Shown: positions 38,255-47,048, numbered from the stretch's first letter. The stretch: 49,038 nucleotides of DNA from an uncultured Chlorobiaceae bacterium (GCA_903869365.1 CAIPYV010000119.1:1-49038); one strand, 5' to 3'. Program-made: numbers and translations. The notes: generated from the letters alone by a model not told the origin.

Positions 38255-38629
38255 GTGTCCAGGAAAACAATTGATATCAACTGGCTTAACGAACCGGAAG
38301 ATCATGACTATCCCGCAGCATGCTCCTATTTGAGCCTGATGTATGATGAAGATGCAGTAAAAGCAAAAGTGGAGCAATTGAAACAAGCCCCTCTCACACA
38401 ATTCAAGGCCAAGGACATTTTCAGAGCATCCAGCTTATCGCTGCTTGGTGTCAGCAATTCTCATGTCGCAAAAGATCAGCTGAAAATAGAATCAGGTCAT
38501 GAAATTTCGCCGCTGCTTTTAGTACGGGACTCCATACAAGGCAGGGTCATCATTGCTGATGGATATCATCGGTTGTGTGCAATTTACGCTTATGATGAAG
38601 ACGCAGTTATTGCCTGTAAAATTGTATAG
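38255..38629 (+). CDS. Small ParB/sulfiredoxin-fold protein
   Basis: This 124-residue protein starts at GTG with AAGGA 9 nt upstream. The N-terminal half opens IDINWLNEPEDHDYPAACSY and contains QFKAKDIFRAS, a conserved family pattern as far as can be recalled. The C-terminal half ISPLLLVRDSIQGRVIIADG followed by YHRLCAIYAYDEDA has the shape of the ParB-N/Srx nucleotide-binding core. There the Gly-Tyr-His-Arg takes the place of the ParB Gly-Arg-His-Arg box. Unlike plasmid ParB it has no helix-turn-helix domain and no ParA neighbour, so a partitioning role is unlikely. Similar stand-alone proteins are scattered in many bacteria; the function is unknown. It follows the two-TM gene closely. Confidence 0.75.
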   Translation: MSRKTIDINWLNEPEDHDYPAACSYLSLMYDEDAVKAKVEQLKQAPLTQFKAKDIFRASSLSLLGVSNSHVAKDQLKIESGHEISPLLLVRDSIQGRVIIADGYHRLCAIYAYDEDAVIACKIV

Positions 38630-38726
38630 CCATGAGAATATCGGGCAACTTTTAATCTCTGTTTTTCATTGGCATTACTGTGACGATGTTTTAATGGTTG
38701 TAGTACAAGCAAACAAACGTATAGCC

Positions 38727-39350
38727 ATGAAAAAAAATATGTTGTCCGCAGTTGGGATTGCAGCGATGCTTCTCGGAAACCCACCATTACTTGGCTTTGC
38801 AGAGGTAAACGGATCTCTTCTTGCTCTCGGTAGCCGACCATCATTGTATGTGGATTCACCACCTTTGTTTGTCTATGTGCCGGAACTTGGCTATTCAGTA
38901 GCCGTTGAGAGCCCGTATGATTGCATGTATTATGACAATAGCTATTACATCTACGATAACGGTTACTGGTACAGTTCTTCGTTTTACGACGGGCCATGGG
39001 TTGTCATCATGGAAGAGAGGCTTCCTCCTTTAATGAGAGGTCATCGGATACCGGATATAAGGAGATTCCGTGATATCGAGTACGGCAGGCATGACTTGGA
39101 GTACTGGCGGAGTAGAGATTTGCACGATCGTAGAAGCCCAAGAGAGATGCGCTTCAACAATAACCATGGCTTGTTTGATGGTCGTGGACAGAGAGATGGT
39201 CGCGGAATAAATGATGGTGACGGTGATGGACGCCGTTCCGGTGAAGGACGTCCGTCTGGCGAAGGACAACGGATTGACGATAACCGCGGTACCGGAAACA
39301 GTCGAAGTGGTGGTGATGGTCATGGAGGTGGTCACGGTCGCGGTCGCTGA
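38727..39350 (+). CDS. Secreted Tyr/Trp-rich protein with Gly/Asp/Arg-rich tail
   Basis: The ATG at 38727 gives 207 residues with a signal peptide (MKKNMLSAVGIAAMLLG, cleavage near residue 25-26). The frame stays open upstream, but that part is not convincing. Residues about 35-95 hold aromatic-rich stretches (PPLFVYVPELGYSVAV, YYDNSYYIYDNGYWYSSSFY, then GPW) resembling WxxGxW/YxW repeat proteins of cell envelopes. Residues 105-140 are strongly basic. The tail from about 150 is low-complexity Gly, Asp, Arg and His, with two SGEG units. The function is unknown; an envelope or polyanion-binding role is a guess. It lies 97 nt after the ParB-fold gene, convergent with modC. Confidence 0.7.
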   Translation: MKKNMLSAVGIAAMLLGNPPLLGFAEVNGSLLALGSRPSLYVDSPPLFVYVPELGYSVAVESPYDCMYYDNSYYIYDNGYWYSSSFYDGPWVVIMEERLPPLMRGHRIPDIRRFRDIEYGRHDLEYWRSRDLHDRRSPREMRFNNNHGLFDGRGQRDGRGINDGDGDGRRSGEGRPSGEGQRIDDNRGTGNSRSGGDGHGGGHGRGR

Positions 39351-39364
39351 GATCGGCAAAGAAG

Positions 39365-40420
39365 TCAGACAAGCCTTCTGAAAGAAGATGCCTTGACGGC
39401 CGCAAAAATAGTTGCCCCGAGGGTGATGTTGAGTTCATCAGCAGCTGACTGTACAATTTCTGCAACAAGTTTTTCCCCATGCACGGAGAGGACAATGCCC
39501 ACCCGCCCATCTGAATTGAACATTTCCATAACGTTGCCCTGCAGAAGATTGCGGGCGCTGATGGCCTCAGGATGCTTTTTAAAAAGGATAATTTCACGGG
39601 AAGAGAGTTCAAACAGTGTCGACCCACTGAGCTGTCCATCTGAAACAAGCAGGGTATTGTCTCCCCATGTGTAGGAAAACAAACCGTTTTGATCAACTGG
39701 ACTGGTCAGACGCAGAAGGTTAAGGTAACCTTTCTGGCTTTTTGCCATGCTGTTTCGAGCAAGTCCCTCAGGAGTAGTCTCTTCGACAAGTCGACCGTTG
39801 TTCAGCACCAGAACACGCTCGGTCATCAATTGCATCTCAAGCAACGAATGTGATATAAACATGTAAGGAATCAGGAACTCTTCACTGACACTCATGAGAT
39901 AGGGAATAATCTGGAACCGGAGCGTATCGTCGAGAGCCGAAAGGGGCTCATCCATGAGCAACAGCCGGGGACTGGCAAGAATAGCTCTTCCGAGAGAGAC
40001 CCGCTGTTTTTCTCCACCAGAAAGATTTTCAACCCCGCGTTTCAGAAGTGGCTGCAGTTGAAGAAGGTCAATCAGCGTTTCTGGTCGAAACCTTCTTTTT
40101 TCCGCACGGCACCGTTTATAACCGTACAAAAGGTTTGTTTTAACACTCAGGTGCGGAAAAAGCATTGGATGCTGAAAGACAATGGCAATCCGCCGATTTT
40201 CAGGGGAGATATTAATACCTTTCTGAGTGCTGAACAGGCACTCTTCATCAAGAAAAATTTCCCCCCTGTCTGGTTGCAGCAAGCCCGAAATGCAATGGAC
40301 CAGAGTTGATTTTCCACTTCCCGAATTACCAAAAATTCCGATTCTTTCGCCTGAAACTTCGGCATTGACCTGCATGAAAAATCTGCCCTGCTGTTTTTCA
40401 AGATCGATATGAAATTTCAC
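39365..40420 (-). CDS. modC: Molybdate ABC transporter ATP-binding protein
   Basis: This 351-residue ATPase of the molybdate importer has Walker A GNSGSGKST (31-39), the signature LSGGEKQRVSLGRAI and Walker B RLLLMDEPLSALDD. A C-terminal TOBE/Mop domain follows (about 285-351, NLLQGNVMEMF to the end), which senses oxyanion. The domain pattern is that of ModC rather than a sulfate or sugar ATPase. The start is GTG in a GTGA overlap with the modB stop, so translation is coupled. In green sulfur bacteria molybdenum is needed for nitrogenase. Confidence 0.93.
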   Translation of the reverse strand: MKFHIDLEKQQGRFFMQVNAEVSGERIGIFGNSGSGKSTLVHCISGLLQPDRGEIFLDEECLFSTQKGINISPENRRIAIVFQHPMLFPHLSVKTNLLYGYKRCRAEKRRFRPETLIDLLQLQPLLKRGVENLSGGEKQRVSLGRAILASPRLLLMDEPLSALDDTLRFQIIPYLMSVSEEFLIPYMFISHSLLEMQLMTERVLVLNNGRLVEETTPEGLARNSMAKSQKGYLNLLRLTSPVDQNGLFSYTWGDNTLLVSDGQLSGSTLFELSSREIILFKKHPEAISARNLLQGNVMEMFNSDGRVGIVLSVHGEKLVAEIVQSAADELNITLGATIFAAVKASSFRRLV

Positions 40421-41103
40421 TGAAGACCCCTCCTATCAAACTGTTTGCCAAGGAGTTCGTGCAGCAAAAGCACAGCAACTGAAATAACTACAGAGACTAC
40501 ACACAGCGACAAGGCCATGGTGCCACTTGAAGGGGAACTTGCATAATCATAGATAGCCAAAGGAATGGTTTGTGTCACGCCTGGAATATTTCCGGCAACA
40601 ATAATGGTCGCGCCAAACTCCCCAAGACTTCTTGCAAACATGAGTGACGATCCCGCTATGATCCCTCTGAGCGAAAGAGGTAAAATAATCGTGAACAAAC
40701 TATCAGACCAGGATGCTCCGAGGCTTCGGGATGCCTCGATAAGCTGCAGGTCAATCGCCTCCATTCCAAGGCGTATCGAGCGGACAAGCAAAGGAAATCC
40801 GACAGTTGCCGAGGCAATAACAGCAGCTTTCCAGGTAAAAATGACGGGAAAGCCTGATGCATTAAGGAGTTGTCCAAGCCAGCTGTTTTTTCCGAGCAGC
40901 AGCAGAAGAAAATAACCGATAACCACAGGAGGCAGTGTCAGCGGAAGATTGATAAGAACCTCCAGCACTATTTTCCCCCTGAATGTTTTGAACACGATCA
41001 GGCATGCCATAGCAAAACCGAAAGGCAATGAAAGAGCGGTTGCCGTAAATGCAATTTTCAGCGACAGCCAAATGGCAGTTATATCTTCCTGTGTTAACGG
41101 CAT
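40417..41103 (-). CDS. modB: Molybdate ABC transporter permease
   Basis: This 228-residue permease has about five TM helices. The coupling loop that docks the ATPase is EASRSLGASWSDSLFTIILPL, the EAA motif. NLPLTLPPVVIGYFLLLLLG is typical of ModB. It overlaps modC by 4 nt. The binding-protein gene modA is absent on both sides: upstream lies the divergent sucA and downstream only modC and a convergent gene. The substrate is assigned from ModB/ModC family features. Tandem 14-bp repeats lie 53-80 nt before the start. Confidence 0.92.
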   Translation of the reverse strand: MPLTQEDITAIWLSLKIAFTATALSLPFGFAMACLIVFKTFRGKIVLEVLINLPLTLPPVVIGYFLLLLLGKNSWLGQLLNASGFPVIFTWKAAVIASATVGFPLLVRSIRLGMEAIDLQLIEASRSLGASWSDSLFTIILPLSLRGIIAGSSLMFARSLGEFGATIIVAGNIPGVTQTIPLAIYDYASSPSSGTMALSLCVVSVVISVAVLLLHELLGKQFDRRGLQ

Positions 41104-41155
41104 CGTATCAACAACTCTTTATGGCTGTTAGCGTTTGATGGAGCTACATTATTTC

Positions 41156-41183
41156 AAATCGTTATACCATAATCGATATACCA
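41156..41183 (-). promoter_or_regulatory. Tandem 14-bp repeat upstream of modB (candidate operator)
   Basis: Two head-to-tail 14-bp units, on the minus strand TGGTATATCGATTA and TGGTATAACGATTT, match at 12 of 14 positions with no gap. The block lies 53-80 nt before the modB start, where a promoter is expected; TATAAC inside the second unit could be a -10. An oxyanion- or metal-responsive regulator is inferred only from position. It does not match the palindromic E. coli ModE site. Confidence 0.5.
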
Positions 41184-41326
41184 GTAGTAAAAACCAAGAA
41201 TTTTTTGACTGCCCCTCCCCCGATAGCACCACTTACAATTATTTTATGAATTTGTTCTAAACAACCCCTTCATTATCTTATACTTCGGTATCATTCACTG
41301 GCACCGCGAACAGTATTTACAAGAGA

Positions 41327-41386
41327 ATGGATCATACCGACGCACACCTTCCCGCAAACCCTCTTGAAACGCACGGCAAACCATGA
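41327..41386 (+). CDS. 19-codon leader ORF overlapping the sucA start
   Basis: ATG at 41327, preceded by AAGAGA, opens a frame encoding MDHTDAHLPANPLETHGKP. It stops at TGA in an ATGA overlap with the sucA start (41383). sucA has no ribosome site of its own, so coupling through this leader is plausible. The codons end in C as in sucA. It was not recognised as a known peptide; it could be a chance frame. Confidence 0.4.
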   Translation: MDHTDAHLPANPLETHGKP

Positions 41387-44214
41387 CGCAGCACTATAGC
41401 AGCACTTCTTATCTTTTCGGCGGCAACGCCCCTTACCTTGAAGAGCTTTATGAAGAGTATCTGGATAATCCAGGCTCCGTTTCTGAACACTGGCGCTCCT
41501 ATTTTGACGCCATGCAGAATGTGCCGGGTTCAAACGGTACCGACAGCCGAGATATCGCACACTCACCCGTACAGGCATCGTTTGCCGAAAGAGCCCGCCT
41601 AGGTCCTATCTGCCGAGTCGTTGCCAGTCCCGATGCTGAGCTCGGTCGTAAACGGGTCTCAGTTCAGAAGCTCATCGCCGCCTACCGTAACATCGGTTCC
41701 CGCAGGGCTGATCTTGATCCCCTCAAGCGTCAGGAGCGCCCCGCACTGCCCGATCTTGAGCCCTCCTTTTACGGCTTCTCCGACACCGATATGGACATCG
41801 TCTTCAACACCAGCAACACCTACTTCGGACGGGAAACCATGCCGCTGCGTGAACTGCTGCAGAATCTCCGCGAAACCTACTGCGGCACCCTCGGCATAGA
41901 GTTCATGTACATCACCGACCAGACTGAAAAGCGCTGGTGGCAGGCAAAGCTCGAAACAAGACGTTCAAAACCCGATTTCACTGCCGACAAGAAAAAACAC
42001 ATCCTTCAGAGGCTCACTGCAGCCGAAGGATTCGAGCGCTACCTGCATACCCGGTTCATCGGCCAGAAGCGTTTTTCCCTCGAAGGCGGAGAGAGCTTTA
42101 TAGCCTCAATGGATGAACTTATCCAGCGAGCAGGCAAAGCAGGTGTTCAGGAGATCGTTATCGGCATGGCGCACCGTGGTCGACTCAACGTACTGGTCAA
42201 CATCATGGGGAAAAATCCGCTCGACCTCTTTGCGGAATTCGAAGGCAAGCATGCCGATGATCTCCCTTCCGGCGACGTCAAGTACCACCAGGGATTCACC
42301 AGCGATCTGGCCACACCCGGCGGGCCCGTCAACCTCTCCCTTGCTTTCAACCCTTCGCACCTTGAAATTGTCAACCCCGTTGTCGAGGGTGCAGTCAAGG
42401 CGCGGCAAGTCCGTCGCAACGACAGAGATGGCTCACAGGTGCTCCCCATACTGGTACACGGCGATGCAGCATTCTCGGGCCAGGGAGTCATCATGGAGAC
42501 ACTGAATCTCGCTCTTACCCGAGGCTACGGCACCGGAGGTACAGTGCACATCGTCATCAACAACCAGATCGGCTTCACTACCTCCGACCCCCGCGACAGC
42601 CGCTCAACGACCTACTGCACCGACGTTGTCAAAATGATCGAAGCACCCGTGCTCCATGTCAACGGCGACGACCCCGAAGCCGTTGTTCTTGCAACGCAGA
42701 TGGCACTGGACTATCGTCAGGCATTTAAACGCGACGTCGTCATCGACATCATCTGTTTCCGCAAACTCGGCCATAATGAGCAGGACACACCCGCCATGAC
42801 CCAGCCGCTCATGTACAAAAAGATCGACAAACACCCGGGCACTCGCAAACTTTATGCCGAAAAGCTTGAATCACAGAATGTCATCCCTGAAGAGTACGCC
42901 GATACACTCAGCAAACAGTTCCGTAAAGATCTTGACGAAGGCCGATACAGTACCAATCCCGTCCTCGTCAACAAAACCATCTTTACGTCCGAGCCCTCAG
43001 CACGCGGCAACGAGATTACCGAAACCGGCGTCCCGATGGCCGAACTCAAACGACTGGCAGAACGGATAACCAAAGTCCCCGACCAGTTCAAGCTGCACCC
43101 ACTCGTTGAAAAGGTCATAAACGACCGCGCCCGCATGGGTCTGGGTGAGCAGCCTCTCGACTGGGGCATGGGTGAACACCTCGCCTTTGCTTCCCTCGTT
43201 GCCGGCGGCTACCCCATTCGGATCACCGGCCAGGACAGCGGCAGGGCAACCTTTTCCCATCGTCACGCTGTCCTGCACGACCAGAACCGAGAAAAATGGG
43301 ATTCCGGCATTTACATACCGCTGCAGAATGTCACCGACAATCAGGCGCTCTTTACCATTATTGACTCAGTGCTCTCCGAAGAAGCTGTTCTTGGATTTGA
43401 GTATGGCTACTCCATCTCTGCCCCCGACACCCTCGTCATCTGGGAAGCGCAGTTCGGAGACTTTGCCAACGGAGCGCAGGTACTCATTGACCAGTTCATC
43501 ACTTCCGGAGAGGTCAAATGGGGGCTTGCATCAGCCCTTACCCTCATGCTCCCCCATGGTTACGAAGGCCAGGGACCAGAACACTCTTCCGCTCGACCCG
43601 AGCGATTCCTGCAGCTCTGCGCCGAGAACAACATTCAGGTCTGCCAGCCAACCAATCCCGCCCAGATTTTTCACCTGCTGCGGCGCCAAATAACCACCAT
43701 GATCCGTAAACCACTGATCATACTCACCCCGAAATCGCTGCTCCGCAACAAGGAGGCGGTCTCCCCGCTGGCCGATCTCGCTACAGGAAACTTCCAGAAC
43801 ATCATTCCGGATACAACAGCCTCTCAGAAAGAAGTCAAACGAATGATCGCCTGCTCCGGCAAGGTATACTACGACCTCATCAACCGCCGCAGCGAAAACA
43901 CCGCCGAAAATGTGGCAATCATCCGTATTGAACAACTCTATCCTTTCCCTGCAGAGGAGTTTGCCGGCCAGCTCGCTCACTACCCCGCACTCAAGGAGAT
44001 TGTCTGGTGCCAGGACGAACCAAAAAACCAGGGATACTGGCGTTTTCTCCAGCACTATATCATGAAAGCCATGACACCCGGCCAGCAGTTCGGCTACGCA
44101 GGCCGCCTTGCCTCAGCCTCAACCGCCTGCGGGTACGGCGCAACCCACGCCATAGAGCAAAAAGCACTGCTCGACCAGGCATTCGGCGAGTTCAGCGTTT
44201 TTTTCAACAAATAA
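41383..44214 (+). CDS. sucA: 2-oxoglutarate dehydrogenase E1 component
   Basis: This 943-residue TPP-dependent E1 decarboxylates 2-oxoglutarate and loads the succinyl group onto E2. It is full length. The N-terminal E2-binding segment is SYLFGGNAPYLEELYEEYLD. Active-site parts are IGMAHRGRLNVLVNIMGK, FNPSHLEIVNPVVEGAVKAR and the TPP motif HGDAAFSGQGVIMETLNL. GYGTGGTVHIVINNQIGFTT and RKLGHNEQDTPAMTQPLMYK follow. The C-terminal transketolase domain carries FSHRHAVLHDQN and GFEYGYSIS. These mark 2-oxoglutarate rather than pyruvate E1. sucB starts 10 nt downstream and lpdA follows, completing the complex. Green sulfur bacteria normally use ferredoxin-linked 2-oxoglutarate synthase, so this operon is unexpected. 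Its codons favour C endings more than the neighbours do. Confidence 0.96.
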   Translation: MTQHYSSTSYLFGGNAPYLEELYEEYLDNPGSVSEHWRSYFDAMQNVPGSNGTDSRDIAHSPVQASFAERARLGPICRVVASPDAELGRKRVSVQKLIAAYRNIGSRRADLDPLKRQERPALPDLEPSFYGFSDTDMDIVFNTSNTYFGRETMPLRELLQNLRETYCGTLGIEFMYITDQTEKRWWQAKLETRRSKPDFTADKKKHILQRLTAAEGFERYLHTRFIGQKRFSLEGGESFIASMDELIQRAGKAGVQEIVIGMAHRGRLNVLVNIMGKNPLDLFAEFEGKHADDLPSGDVKYHQGFTSDLATPGGPVNLSLAFNPSHLEIVNPVVEGAVKARQVRRNDRDGSQVLPILVHGDAAFSGQGVIMETLNLALTRGYGTGGTVHIVINNQIGFTTSDPRDSRSTTYCTDVVKMIEAPVLHVNGDDPEAVVLATQMALDYRQAFKRDVVIDIICFRKLGHNEQDTPAMTQPLMYKKIDKHPGTRKLYAEKLESQNVIPEEYADTLSKQFRKDLDEGRYSTNPVLVNKTIFTSEPSARGNEITETGVPMAELKRLAERITKVPDQFKLHPLVEKVINDRARMGLGEQPLDWGMGEHLAFASLVAGGYPIRITGQDSGRATFSHRHAVLHDQNREKWDSGIYIPLQNVTDNQALFTIIDSVLSEEAVLGFEYGYSISAPDTLVIWEAQFGDFANGAQVLIDQFITSGEVKWGLASALTLMLPHGYEGQGPEHSSARPERFLQLCAENNIQVCQPTNPAQIFHLLRRQITTMIRKPLIILTPKSLLRNKEAVSPLADLATGNFQNIIPDTTASQKEVKRMIACSGKVYYDLINRRSENTAENVAIIRIEQLYPFPAEEFAGQLAHYPALKEIVWCQDEPKNQGYWRFLQHYIMKAMTPGQQFGYAGRLASASTACGYGATHAIEQKALLDQAFGEFSVFFNK

Positions 44215-44223
44215 CCACCACCA

Positions 44224-45468
44224 ATGGCCATCATCGATGTCACCATATCCCAACTCTCTGAGTCTGTTGCCGAAGCAACATTGCTCAACTGGAAAAAGAA
44301 ACCAGGAGATACCGTCACTGAAGACGAAAACCTTTTCGAAATCGAAACCGACAAGGTAATCCTCGACGTTCCATCACCCGCAGACGGCATACTCTTTGAA
44401 ATACTTGTCGGAGACGGAGGTACAGTCCTTGCCAACCAGGTACTCGCTCGCATTGACACCGAAGGCAAACCAGCGGCAGACTCGCCAGCGCCAGCAACAC
44501 AAGAGGAGAGGAACACGGTCACTCAATTGCCCCAGCCGCCAGCCACCCAGGGTAACGGAGCCAGTGCCATGCCAGCAGCTGCAAAGCTTATGGCTGAGAC
44601 AGGATTAAACGCTTCCCAGATAGTAGGAACGGGCAAAGAGGGCAGAATCACCAAAAGCGATGTTCTTGCTGCAATCGCAGCCGGAGCAGAACCAGCCTCT
44701 CCCATACCCCCTCCAGCGCCGAAGCTCAGGACAGTAGAGGCACACCTCGAAAATCCCCTGATAACCGAACGTCCCGAACAGCGCGTCCCCATGACCCGTC
44801 TCCGGGCACGCATTGCCGAACGGCTTCTGCAGTCACAAGCCACCAACGCCATCCTCACCACCTTCAACGAGGTCAACATGCAGGCTGTCATCGACCTGCG
44901 AACGCGCTACAAGGCAACCTTCGAAAAAGAGCATGGTGTCAGGCTCGGTATCGTCTCATTCTTTGTCAAAGCGACAGTGCACGCGCTGCGCAAATATCCC
45001 GTTCTGAACGCCTCCGTGGAAGGCAGAGACATCATCTACCACGGATACTTCGACATCGGCATAGCCGTCAGCTCTCCAAGAGGCCTTGTGGTCCCCATCC
45101 TCCGCAATGCCGACCAGATGAGTATAGCCGAAATCGAACGCAAAATCGCGGACTACACCACAAAGGCAAAACTCGGTACACTCTCCATAGAAGAACTCAC
45201 TGGCGGCACCTTCTCCATCTCCAACGGAGGTGTCTTCGGCTCAATGCTCTCAACACCAATCATCAACCCTCCCCAATCGGCCATCCTCGGCATCCATGCC
45301 ACAACCGAACGGGCAGTTGTCGAAAACAGCCAGATTGTTATACGACCCATGAACTATCTGGCCATGTCATACGACCACCGCATCATCGACGGAAAAGAAG
45401 CGGTTCTTGGCCTTCTTGCCATCAAGGATGCACTGGAAGACCCGACACGCCTCTTACTCGACCTATAA
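44224..45468 (+). CDS. sucB: Dihydrolipoyllysine-residue succinyltransferase (E2)
   Basis: This 414-residue core enzyme of the 2-oxoglutarate dehydrogenase complex transfers succinyl from its lipoyl arm to CoA. Domains are one lipoyl domain (1 to about 80, lipoyl lysine K44 in [17 protein letters not shown]), a Pro/Ala/Gln-rich linker, a peripheral-subunit-binding domain ([20 protein letters not shown]), a second linker, and the acyltransferase domain. The catalytic His and Asp are in [13 protein letters not shown]. The short ends and single lipoyl domain fit SucB better than pyruvate E2. It sits between sucA (10 nt) and lpdA (17 nt). Confidence 0.95.
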   Translation: MAIIDVTISQLSESVAEATLLNWKKKPGDTVTEDENLFEIETDKVILDVPSPADGILFEILVGDGGTVLANQVLARIDTEGKPAADSPAPATQEERNTVTQLPQPPATQGNGASAMPAAAKLMAETGLNASQIVGTGKEGRITKSDVLAAIAAGAEPASPIPPPAPKLRTVEAHLENPLITERPEQRVPMTRLRARIAERLLQSQATNAILTTFNEVNMQAVIDLRTRYKATFEKEHGVRLGIVSFFVKATVHALRKYPVLNASVEGRDIIYHGYFDIGIAVSSPRGLVVPILRNADQMSIAEIERKIADYTTKAKLGTLSIEELTGGTFSISNGGVFGSMLSTPIINPPQSAILGIHATTERAVVENSQIVIRPMNYLAMSYDHRIIDGKEAVLGLLAIKDALEDPTRLLLDL

Positions 45469-45485
45469 CGCAAAGAACCCAAACC

Positions 45486-46922
45486 ATGAACAGACAATTC
45501 GACATACTTGTAATCGGTGCTGGCCCGGGAGGCTACATTGCTGCAATCCGGGCCGCGCAACTCGGCTTCTCAGTAGCCTGCTGCGAATTCAGCTCTTACG
45601 ACGATCCAACAGGCCAGCCCCGCCTAGGCGGCACCTGTCTCAACGCCGGTTGCATACCCCTCAAAGCGCTTGTCGCTTCGTCAGAGGTCTATGAAAAAGT
45701 ATCACATCACCTCCAAAGCCATGGCATCAGCGTCAGTGGCGTCAGCATCGATATTGCACAAATGCAGAAGCGGAAAGAGGATATTGTCACCAGAATGACA
45801 GCTGGTATCCAATTTCTCTTCCGCAAAAACAAAATCACTCTTCTCAAGGGACGAGGATCATTTGCCGGAAAAACTGATGCTGGATACCGCATCATCATTA
45901 CCGGCAGTGAGGAAGAAGAAGAGGTGCTCGCACAGAAAGTCATCATCGCCACCGGCTCAAAAGCCCGCCACATCCCCAACGTGAAGGTCGACAACCTCAC
46001 CATCTGCGACAACGAAGGGGCCCTTAAATTCAGCGAAGCGCCAAAAAAACTTGGCGTTATCGGCGCTGGCGTCATCGGTCTTGAAGTAGGGTCAGTCTGG
46101 CGCAGACTCGGCGCAGAAGTCACCGTCCTCGAAGTCATGCCATCATTTTTAGGAGCCGCTGACGAAAGCATTGCTCGAGAAGCTTCAAAACTCTTCCATC
46201 AGCAGGGACTCCACATCAAACTTGGCGTCAGGATAGGGCAGGCAAAACAGAGTGCAGAGGGCATCAGCATAGAGTACACCGACGACCAGGGATCCAGTCA
46301 CATCCTTGAATGCGACAAACTCATCGTCTCCGTAGGACGAACACCTAATACTGAAAACCTCAACCTCGAAACCATCGGCCTACAGATTGACGAACGCGGC
46401 TTCATTCCTGTCAACGACCACTGCGCAACTGCCGCACCCGGTGTCTACGCCATCGGAGATGTCGTCCGCGGTCCAATGCTCGCCCATAAGGCAGAAGATG
46501 AAGGAGTCATGGTAGCTGAACTCATTGCCGGCCAAAAACCACACATCGACTACAACAGCATGCCCTGGGTCATCTACACCACCCCCGAAATAGCCTGGGT
46601 AGGTAAAACTGAACAGCAGCTCCGCCAGGAAGGCAGGGACTACAAAACCGGCCAGTTCCCCTTTGCCGCCAACGGTCGAGCACTCGGACTCGGCGACGCC
46701 GAAGGATTCGTAAAAATGCTTGCCGACGCCAAAACCGACGAAATCCTCGGCATCCACATCATAGGAGTAAGCGCCTCCGATCTCATCGCGGAAGGAGCCC
46801 TCGCCATGGAGTTCAAAGCCTCATCCGAAGATATCGCCCGTACCTGCCACCCTCACCCAAGCCTTTCCGAAGTGGTACGCGAAGCCGCCCTCGCCATAGA
46901 AAAACGCTCCCTCAACATGTAA
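45486..46922 (+). CDS. lpdA: Dihydrolipoyl dehydrogenase (E3)
   Basis: This 478-residue FAD flavoprotein reoxidises dihydrolipoyl groups with NAD. FAD binding is at DILVIGAGPGGYIAAIRAA. The redox disulfide is GGTCLNAGCIPLKAL, with Leu where most have Ser. NAD binding is at LGVIGAGVIGLEVGSVWRRLG. The second FAD contact is GVYAIGDVVRGPMLAHKAEDEG, and the catalytic His is in CHPHPSLSEVVREA. It is the last gene of sucA-sucB-lpdA and may also serve the glycine cleavage system (gcvH/gcvPA at 31-32.7 kb). A stem-loop follows 14 nt past the stop. Confidence 0.96.
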   Translation: MNRQFDILVIGAGPGGYIAAIRAAQLGFSVACCEFSSYDDPTGQPRLGGTCLNAGCIPLKALVASSEVYEKVSHHLQSHGISVSGVSIDIAQMQKRKEDIVTRMTAGIQFLFRKNKITLLKGRGSFAGKTDAGYRIIITGSEEEEEVLAQKVIIATGSKARHIPNVKVDNLTICDNEGALKFSEAPKKLGVIGAGVIGLEVGSVWRRLGAEVTVLEVMPSFLGAADESIAREASKLFHQQGLHIKLGVRIGQAKQSAEGISIEYTDDQGSSHILECDKLIVSVGRTPNTENLNLETIGLQIDERGFIPVNDHCATAAPGVYAIGDVVRGPMLAHKAEDEGVMVAELIAGQKPHIDYNSMPWVIYTTPEIAWVGKTEQQLRQEGRDYKTGQFPFAANGRALGLGDAEGFVKMLADAKTDEILGIHIIGVSASDLIAEGALAMEFKASSEDIARTCHPHPSLSEVVREAALAIEKRSLNM

Positions 46923-46935
46923 AAAAGGTAGCAGC

Positions 46936-46980
46936 AAATCCTCGGCAGCGACCATCCCGCCTGTGTCATCCCGAGGATTT
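46936..46980. repeat. Inverted repeat, REP-like, after lpdA
   Basis: AAATCCTCGG (46936-46945) pairs perfectly with CCGAGGATTT (46971-46980) around a 25-nt spacer. The adjoining TGTCATCCCGAGG and CCGAGGGTTCTGTC look like the REP-type palindromic repeats seen between genes of many bacteria. A second small inverted repeat, GTCAAA / TTTGAC, follows at 46992-47009. Only one copy is present in this window, so repeat status is inferred. It could act as an mRNA 3' stabiliser. Confidence 0.45.
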
Positions 46981-47048
46981 CCGAGGGTTCTGTCAAAATA
47001 CGCTTTGACCCTTCGATGTAACACCAATAATAAAACAGGAGATGACCG

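Noticed and set aside
38255-38629. Chromosome or plasmid partitioning ParB
   Set aside because: No helix-turn-helix domain, no ParA neighbour and no parS-like repeats; only the ParB/Srx-fold core is present.
38553-38726. N-terminal extension of the secreted aromatic-rich protein
   Set aside because: It overlaps the ParB-fold gene in another frame, and the signal peptide begins at the ATG at 38727.
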